Assembly: GCA_949316495.1 (NCBI GenBank)
Contig: OX439004.1
Coordinates: 39,562,561-39,626,560 of the forward strand
DNA from: Amphiduros pacificus
Lineage: Eukaryota > Annelida > Polychaeta > Phyllodocida > Hesionidae
Reading direction: 5' to 3'
DNA: 64,000 bases
Below, piece by piece: positions 56,650 through 64,000 of this stretch. How positions within the stretch are numbered: the stretch's first letter is position 1; every line of letters begins with the position of its first letter. The notes beneath the pieces are model-generated. The model had not been told where the DNA came from, did no database searches, and saw only the letters and a program-made list of their open reading frames with translations. Position numbers and translations under genes: made by a program.

Positions 56650-58715
56650 AACGCCGTAGATGGGCTTTACATGCTTTATACCAACTTTATTATTACACTT
56701 ATACCACTGCGTTTTGTCAAACTTTCAATACGCAACTGACTCCGAGAAGGCGTAGTTCAGGTGTGACAAGGGCATTACAGGGTGTTTGTACAAGATACAT
56801 TACATCTGGCCAAATTCAGACTATAATAGGCTTGGTGTTGATCTCGCTTGATGATATGAATGAAGATTTATCATCACAACTACAGCTTCATATTTCACTG
56901 GAGCCAGATTGGCAAGACATCTTGCAGAGTACGACAGAATTGACATTGCAAAGTCATGTATGTCAAATATTCCCTCCAACATCTGGGCTTTTCATTGTCA
57001 CGTGAGATAGATTGTTATTATAGCTTAAGTTCTCCATCTCATTTCCTATCATGTATATTGAAGCTGAATTGGTGGCATTCCAAACCTAATAATGTAGAAC
57101 GATAAGTGAGAATCTTTTAAGCCTTAATCATATAAATAAAGACCATTTGTCAAATATGGACTCTTTTTAATGAGTATGTACCTCGATATATTGAGAGCAT
57201 GCCAAAGGGACGGCATTCAAAACTGAAACTGTATGTTACAAATCTCAGGTGTCAAACTGTATCAGACATTGTGTGACTTTGCACGCAAGTGCTTACTCCA
57301 TTATGCTCAATGAAGAGGAGTGATTTACTTTTAAGATAAGCGGATAAAGCTGTTGGCAGCAAGACAGACAAAGCTAAATCGTTTATTGGTGGAGAACTTG
57401 ACGGGGAGCAAAGTAATCTCACAGATCAGCGGCAATAAATCTACCCAGCACATGAAGCAGCGACCCTGATCAGTAACCTGATCCCTATCTGTTCTTTACT
57501 ATCATTATACATTAATATGTATCACCAAAGAAGCTGTTATGCAAGTAATGTGTTGGGTTAAGGAGTGCACATGATTGTTTACTTTTCTGGTTGGTTATAT
57601 ACTGGCTGACTTTGCCACTAATGCCGGGGAGATAAGAGAGAGATGGCAGGGTACTTGGGTGCAATCCGTGTGCAGCCTATTACATAACACTGATAACTTA
57701 CACTTACTCAGGGTTTATCATCAGACACTAGAACTTCTAGATATATGTGTAACTCACTTGATATATATGAGACGTCAACTTAATCACAAATCATTATTTA
57801 TTAGTACTCATAATATTTAAAAATTCACTAAGAATTTAATCTTCCGGCTTCTTAGACAATTTGGCGTTCAGCATTATAGAATAAGTTCTCTATCAAAATG
57901 GTAGGATTTAAGATATTACCTGCTGTATAATTGCAATAAATAACAATGAAATACATAACATTTTTTAATTACATATGGATTCCACATTTCTATAGAAAAA
58001 ACCTAAAGACTCTATATACGCACGAAAGAAACTCGAAACTTGTATGGGTAAAATGGAAATGAAATGACAAAATAAAATGTGAAAGAATCCCAATAATTTA
58101 GTTTGGATTGGTCAAAACCTTGATTGCGTCATTCTAAGATAGTCTCAACCCTATGTACAGTCCAAACTCTATGTACCGCCAACATTAAAAAGCAAAGGTT
58201 TAATAACGGTCATGAATATATAATAGTGATGTGAAAAATACCACAATCTCTTTGAGATACATTTCCTACAAATGCTTTATAAATAGGAATTTAGAATTAA
58301 GGTAGTTTAGGGCCCCATACAACTGCCGAGATCTAACCAGATTGAAACCAGTGCTGGTATTGGTTGGGACTGCGATCGCAGTTGTCAATTATCTTTTGTA
58401 GCATCGCTTTTGTCTCCAGAAATTTCGGTATATATCCAGCTAGGTAGAAGGAGAAGTGTCAAAAGAGAGGTATAGACTGGTGCCGCCCTCTGTGTATCCA
58501 CGATGTTCTTGACACTCGGCGGGGGACCAGTCTAAAGAGAGGTATAGCAAAACATATAAGGCCTATATTTCCGTGAGAGCAATGTGTTGTTGTCGTGGAG
58601 AACACGCTTCGGACACGAGGAACCTGGTCTGGTTTAGCAAACGAGCTTCATCATTAGTTTGAGACTTTGGAAACAGGTTATATTGATGTTTTTCTGCTGT
58701 AGATCTTTAATAATG
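56650..58715. other. Intergenic with one dispersed repeat copy
   Basis: The only structure seen is CTAATAATGTAGAACGATAA GTGAGAATCT at about 57087-57116, which recurs inverted at about 60189-60218. No gene was supported. Confidence 0.5.
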
Positions 58716-58722
58716 CGATGAT

Positions 58723-59361
58723 TTATACCATAGTCACATTTGCGCCGATTTCAGTAAAGATGCCCGGTCGATGGGTAATTTTTACAAAATCGGCAGGCAG
58801 TTCAGATTGCCGTGCGGGCACCGGGAGATCATCGGCCACAATTGGGCATCTTTAAGACGTACGGGTCATCAGGAACTTTTGTCTGCAACAAAAAAGTTGC
58901 CGGCATTTCACCGATGTCTTATCAGCAAATCTCATCTTAAATAGGCAGTGTCCCGCAGGCACATCGGCAGATTATCTTAGGGCTCCCGGTGGCATCGTGA
59001 GGTGAAAATAGGATTTTTTTTTTTATTTCATGTGTTCACAGGCCATCGTCAGATGATCCACCGGGCTCCCTACGGTCGCTTATAGATGCCTTTAGGATGT
59101 CCTTCTGACGTCTGTCAAATGATATAGACGTCTTTAGGATGTCCTGCAGACGTCTGTCAAATGATACAGATGTCTTTAAGATGTCCTGCAGACGTCTGTG
59201 TCATTTTTTGCGGGTGCCGTGCAGTGCCCTTTAATAATGTGACCACAGCTACGGCATATCTCAGATTGTTGCTCATAAACACCCCGACGCCCGGCAGACT
59301 GGGAAGTCGGCCGATTCTTTCATCCCGACCGGCGCCCGGTGCAAATGTGACTGAGGCATAA
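58723..59361. mobile_element. Inverted-repeat DNA element with GACGTCTG repeats
   Basis: The left end TTATACCATAGTCACATTTG CGCC is matched by the reverse of the right end, TTATGCCTCAGTCACATTTG CACC: 24-base inverted ends with four differences. The interior holds three tandem TGTCCTGCAGACGTCTGTCA-type units near 59095-59205. A second partial copy in opposite orientation lies at 31770-32075. No coding capacity; a non-autonomous element. The target duplication is unresolved. Confidence 0.75.
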
Positions 59362-59364
59362 TAT

Positions 59365-61140
59365 GGCTAAATTTCAGGTGACGATGTCAGGGTACTGTTT
59401 CCATGACGATAGCTCACTTGCAGGCAAGAATGTGTCAATAATGAGCCATTCTTTACACTGGGTAGTTGCGCCTGAGTACACAGTCAGGGTTGAAATGAAA
59501 TTCATGTTTAGTGGCTGGTAGCCGCAACTGTAGACTAAAATAACCGTATTTTACATTTAAATTGTTACGATAATTTACATGTATTCATATCAAACCTGAT
59601 CCCCCAATTTTATGACACCATGAAATGTGACTCGATGTTTATGACACCATGAAATGTTTATGACACCATGAAATGTGAAGAAAACTACCCGATTCTGTAT
59701 TACAGCTTGAAACTCAATGTAAATTGATGTTCATGACACCATGAAAAATAGTACACCAGGTGGTGCTAGTATAAGAATGGCATCGTTCAAAGAGTACACC
59801 TGTCATAGTTTGGTAATATTTTATACGATATACGATCTTTCCTCGATAGAAAAACTTTTTTCAAAATAGTTTTGTTCTCGAGAATAACTACTGTTTCTGA
59901 ACTTAGGAATATATGCGAGGTTTAAGATGATTAAGGCACTGAGAAGCTAAACAATTCCATGTTTCTTCAGATAAGAAATCAAAATGTTATAATTACAAAG
60001 TCCATAACAACCTATAAGAGGCCCATTATAGGCACTAATATATAATGACAAACAAAGCATGTTTCTTGAAGAATATTGATTATAAACATAGACAATTCTT
60101 TGGAAGTTTTGAAAAATATATGTCTGAAAGTAAAAACCTTTAGTATGCGATAAGAATTTCATCGCATTTTATTTAACCCAATTCATAGATTCTCACTTAT
60201 CGTTCTACATTATTAAGTTTGACATTATATCGATCTCATCTCCTTTATTACTCCAATTGAAAATTAAACCTTCTGATAATGGACAATAGAGAGAGCATCA
60301 TTATATAAAAACCTTAAAATATTGTACAGTGACATGAACGTGTATTAGACAGAGATCAACAAAAAGGATACCTATAAAATAAATCTGAACATGTGAAGGC
60401 CACTAGCCAATTAAGCACCAATCAATTGCCAATCAATTGCATCCTGACAAAAGACATGACATCATCTCAGATCAGGTGAACAAGACGTCCTTGTAATTGC
60501 AATCTGTAAACCTGTGGTGAAAAGGATACCATAAAAATGCTAATATGGGCCCTTAAAGTATGGGGTCACATGACGACAGTCAAAAGCTGGACCAGGGGAG
60601 AACTAATTAGGTGGAAAATTAACATTTCTAACTATATTTTGATGATGCATCTGAATTGTTTGAATTTGCCTCAAAGGGTAATTTCTCTTTGGGCAATGAA
60701 AAAAAGATAAAGACGTGTTATTCCCTTAAAGTGGTATTGATAAGAGTAATTCTATGAATTTTATATCTATATGATCACAGGTGAGTAGATGCTTTGAAGT
60801 TCATACACAAAAAGAAATTTTATCAGTTACCATGAAAACACAATCTAACTTTTAGAACTCATCTAGCAACCCCCATAAAATATGATTTATTGCAGTTACT
60901 GTCAATCGTGGAGGATTAAATTCGCGTGCAACTAAAGCTGCAGTAGCTTCAATTTTCAGAAAGCCTTTCTTTAATAATCAGTTATGTCAGTATGTGCATT
61001 AAAATGCCAAATTTCTCCCCAAAAATCATATTTCCCTTGTGGAATCGTACATACAGACCCCACAGATCAATGTGCATTATAATTCACTTCACTTCTAAAC
61101 TGCAAACTTTTATCAAAGAAGTGAAAGTGCCCAGGTAGCA
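59365..61140. other. Intergenic, minor repeats
   Basis: TTATGACACCATGAAATGT occurs three to four times at 59610-59745. The second copy of the dispersed AATGTAGAACGATAAGTGAG sequence lies at about 60189-60218, inverted. No gene seen. Confidence 0.5.
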
Positions 61141-61148
61141 ACCCTGTT

Positions 61149-61373
61149 GTATACTTTATTTACTCGTGTATAAGACGACTCGGGTATAAGACGACCCCCC
61201 AAAATTGAGGTTATTTTGCTTGAAAAGACCAATTTTCGAATATAAGACGAGTTGGTTTTTCTCGACATATCGGCTCTGCTACCATTCAAGCTTGGCGGCC
61301 ATTTTAAAAGTGAAACGTAAATATGCTTACGATATAAGATCTTAAAGGTCTTATACACGAGTATTTACGGTAA
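61149..61373. mobile_element. Short inverted-repeat element (ACTCGTGTATAAGAC ends)
   Basis: The left end ATACTTTATTTACTCGTGTA TAAGAC and the right end, read in reverse as TACCGTAAATACTCGTGTAT AAGACC, are inverted copies. The size is about 225 bp with no coding frame: a MITE. The CGTGTATAAGACGA motif is widespread in animal DNA transposons. Confidence 0.8.
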
Positions 61374-61384
61374 AACGTAAATAC

Positions 61385-61645
61385 GATGTTCCTATTTTTT
61401 CGAAATAACGAATAGCGGATCGATTTTAATTGCGTTTTAAATGATATATAAAGGTATTTACCCAATATTATCACAAATTCGCATTGAAGGTCAAGAACAG
61501 AACAAAACCATCCATCCATTTCACATGCATTACGCAATACTAGCGTGAAAGCATTCCTGTCAAAACAGGAAGACATGACTCAAAGCAGTGGAAACAATGA
61601 CAAAATGCAAAACTGTGAACGTTGATAATTGGAATCAGTGAAAAC
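61385..61645. repeat. Copy of the core of the TGTATACAG element, inverted
   Basis: GGATCGATTTTAATTGCGTT, GGTATTTACCCAATATTATC and ACTGTGAACGTTGATAATTG match, in reverse, 62430-62585 inside the neighbouring element. About 100 bases in the middle are present only here. Confidence 0.8.
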
Positions 61646-62337
61646 AATGCGTTTCGAAATAAGTACTTTATTAAAAAATAATAGTTGTCCCTCATGGTTT
61701 ATACAGATTAAGTATTAAAAATTATTAATATGGGGAAAAATATTCTAGCTCTACATAAGAAATTAAGAGCATTGGATTCGCCATAAAATTCTCAATAAAA
61801 TACACCTTAATTTTCATTAAATATGATCATTTAAGGCATTCATGAAACCTGACTTTCAAATACATTATCTTTACATAACATTAATGTTTATACCATAAAC
61901 AGTGCTTTTATGTAGTAGTACCCAAAACATTCCCTGTTAGCAACTTTCTATGGCACTTGAAAGTTGATTAGTTGTCTGCTGAAACCTACACCAGCAATTA
62001 AACACTTTGTCAACAAACTTTGTTTAGCTGGTCTGTGATCTCGTGTAAACACCTAATGAGTTACCAGTTGGGCACCTGTCCAGCTTGGGAAACCGGGTGG
62101 AGATGTTTTGTACAATTTATTGCCAGGAGTATACTTGAGAACAACATAAGATTATTTTAATATTGTTTGAATCAATAAAATAACAGTCATGGTTGTGACA
62201 AATATTTTATGGTTGTGACAAATAACTTACGGTTGTGAAAGATATATCATTTATGGGAAAAGTATACTATTTGTTTGAAAACCATGTATGTCTTATGCAT
62301 GTGAAAACATTTCAACAGACTCATTTACTTGTTATAT

Positions 62338-62860
62338 TGTATACAGACAAATTTTCGCGACCTTTTTATTTTCGCGTTAATTCGCGCCAGGACGTCATTC
62401 GCGAAATTGAAGAGGGGACTCTCTCGCTTTGTTTTGACTTTGTTCTCACTGATTCCAATTATCAGCGTTCACAGTTTTGCGTTTCGTCATTTTCTCCACT
62501 GCTTTGAGTCGTGTCTTCCCTTTTGTGATAATATTGGGTAAATACCTTTATTTATCATTTAAAACGCAATTAAAATCGATCCACGTGTGAAGGCATTTCT
62601 GTCAAAAAGTGAAGACACAACTCAACGCAACACGTGGTCGCAATTTTGAAAGGCGGAAGTGACGGGAAGAGGCTCTAGTTTTTAGCGCGAAAATGATTGT
62701 TATTAACTCGCATTGAAATATTAATATATTGCACAATAATGGATGGTTTTGTTCTGTTCTCGACCTGCAAAGCGTAATTTCGTGAAAATAAAACGGCGCG
62801 AACCTGTCGAAAACAGCGATGGCGCGAAAATAACTAGGCGCTAATTTTTCTCTGTATACA
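62338..62860. mobile_element. MITE with TGTATACAGA / TTTCGCG ends
   Basis: The left end TGTATACAGACAAATTTTCG and the right end, read in reverse as TGTATACAGAGAAAAATTAG, are inverted copies, followed by CGCG-rich subterminal text (TTTTCGCGTTAATTCGCGCC on the left, reversed TTATTTTCGCGCC on the right). About 523 bp, non-coding. Confidence 0.8.
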
Positions 62861-62951
62861 GTATCTTTTATTTCTGGTCAAAGTCGTACAATAATTGATG
62901 TCTAAGATGTTGAGTGTATTACATAACTGATCTGATGTCGCATTACAATTT

Positions 62952-63798
62952 TCACTTCATTCGCGGATCATTACGTCTGACATATTTGAAGTCGCACTTA
63001 TTTCCGTTCTTACACTTCCCTTGTTGGAAGTAGAAGCAACTGTCCTTTCTTGTGTTTTCCCTCTCCTTCATGCCTTCAACTATAACATCTCGAATGGACA
63101 CCAAGGCCCTGGCTATGCCAAGCGACGTGCCAGTTATCCGCATCTGATTCTCGTCATCATCATCATCACATGAAATTTTTCCTTAATTTTGTGTCAGATT
63201 CCCTTGGGATTCTCTTGATATTCAAGCCCCCCGATCCCATGAGCTTTGGGATGGATCCCTTAGGAATTAGGGTCGTCACTTCGTTAGGATAATCACTATC
63301 TCTATGTCACTATGAAATTGACGCATCCTTCGTCTGTTTCGGATACCTCATCCATGGGTTTTTCATCAGTCAGTTCTGGCATACTCCAGGATTCGTCCAA
63401 GGGCAGACAAAACTGTTTTTCATTGGGGAGATCAAACTGATCCAGTCCCTAGGAGCCTCATCTGTTAGGGTCGGATCATCCACCGATTTCACCAGTGTTG
63501 ATGAAAGTTCATCAGTCAGGTCCTTCGGGGTTTCCACGATTTTGACCTGGCTATCCAATCCTAGCGTCCTAGCTAATTTTTTCATCCTATGGTTGAGGAT
63601 GGTATGTGAAGTGATGAGGGTATTATCCCAGTCAGTCGATATAGATGGTAGGTTACACAAATAGATAGGACATGTAGCTGTCTTTGAGATCTTATATGTG
63701 ATGTTCTTAAGTCTTTTTAGGATGATGTCTCCCATGATGCCTTTCGTCACTTCGTTCAGCCCCATACAGAGAACTATGGCGGTGTATTTACTGAGCAT
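62952..63798 (-). pseudogene. Transposon-type SGNH hydrolase / CCCH zinc-finger coding relic
   Basis: Minus-strand coding remains in two blocks. The first (63798-63370) reads AIVLCMGLNEVTKGIMGDII and CPIYLCNLPSIS, the shape of an SGNH/GDSL hydrolase core (G-x-N-E block, then the I-x-x-x-P strand). The second (63143-62952) ends CFYFQQGKCKNGNKCDF, a CCCH-like finger. This pairing is known from ORF1-type proteins of mobile elements in marine invertebrates, so I read it as a decayed element and not a host gene. The family is not certain. Confidence 0.45.
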
Positions 63799-63799
63799 G

Positions 63800-64000
63800 G
63801 TATCAAATATAGGGCAATAACTGCAGAGGTAGTAATAGAATACTATCTATTTTATGTAGAGTATTTAAGGATTGGATGGCACAGAACAGAGATATCCACA
63901 CTTCAAAGCCATTACAGTAACTGTGATTTCAGTTGTCATCCCTTAAGTTGGCATTACATTGATCAAACAATTTCAGCACTATCTTAGCTTTGCAGATTCC
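63800..64000. other. Window end, continuation of the relic's upstream region
   Basis: Nothing identifiable in the last 200 bases. Confidence 0.3.

Overview
The window is nuclear DNA from an animal. Genes are split by GT-AG introns and carry AATAAA signals, the sequence is AT-rich, and it is full of short DNA transposons, tRNA-derived SINEs and minisatellites. The repeat content and the orphan-type GPCR look lophotrochozoan, most likely a mollusc, but the sequence alone does not fix the species. I read gene models by joining open exons at consensus splice sites with matching phases. None is backed by transcripts.

Layout. 0.99-8.1 kb (minus strand): a secreted CAP-superfamily protein in five exons with a long Glu/Arg-rich tail. 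10.4-13.5 kb (plus): a seven-exon FAD-dependent amine oxidase of the sarcosine oxidase/PIPOX type ending in the peroxisomal signal SKL. 13.5-17 kb: repeats, including a TTAA-flanked inverted-repeat element and a 34-bp satellite. 17.2-44.5 kb: seven small collagen-like genes, called A to G here. Orientations are A minus, B plus, C minus, D to G plus. 45.1-46.2 kb (minus): a rhodopsin-family GPCR. 46.3-64 kb: no host gene recognised. This part holds a 3.3-4 kb nested transposon, several short inverted-repeat elements, minisatellites, a perfect 36-bp-arm palindrome and a transposon-type SGNH/CCCH coding relic.

The main find is the collagen cluster. Each gene encodes a protein of about 190-245 residues: signal peptide, short Gly-X-Y domain (gene B adds an EGF module before it), juxtamembrane linker, one transmembrane helix, a basic stop-transfer patch and a 25-35 residue heptad-rich cytosolic segment. 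Many of them end in a Tyr-Lys tail. Five of seven have a Cys-Leu-Asp motif right at the membrane. Nearly all introns are phase 1. This predicts type I membrane proteins that trimerise through the collagen helix outside and a coiled coil inside, a layout opposite to the usual type II transmembrane collagens. Tandem and head-to-head duplication, a nearly duplicated F/G pair and a lineage-specific intron in B and E show ongoing family expansion. I cannot name the family from memory and give no function beyond this architecture.
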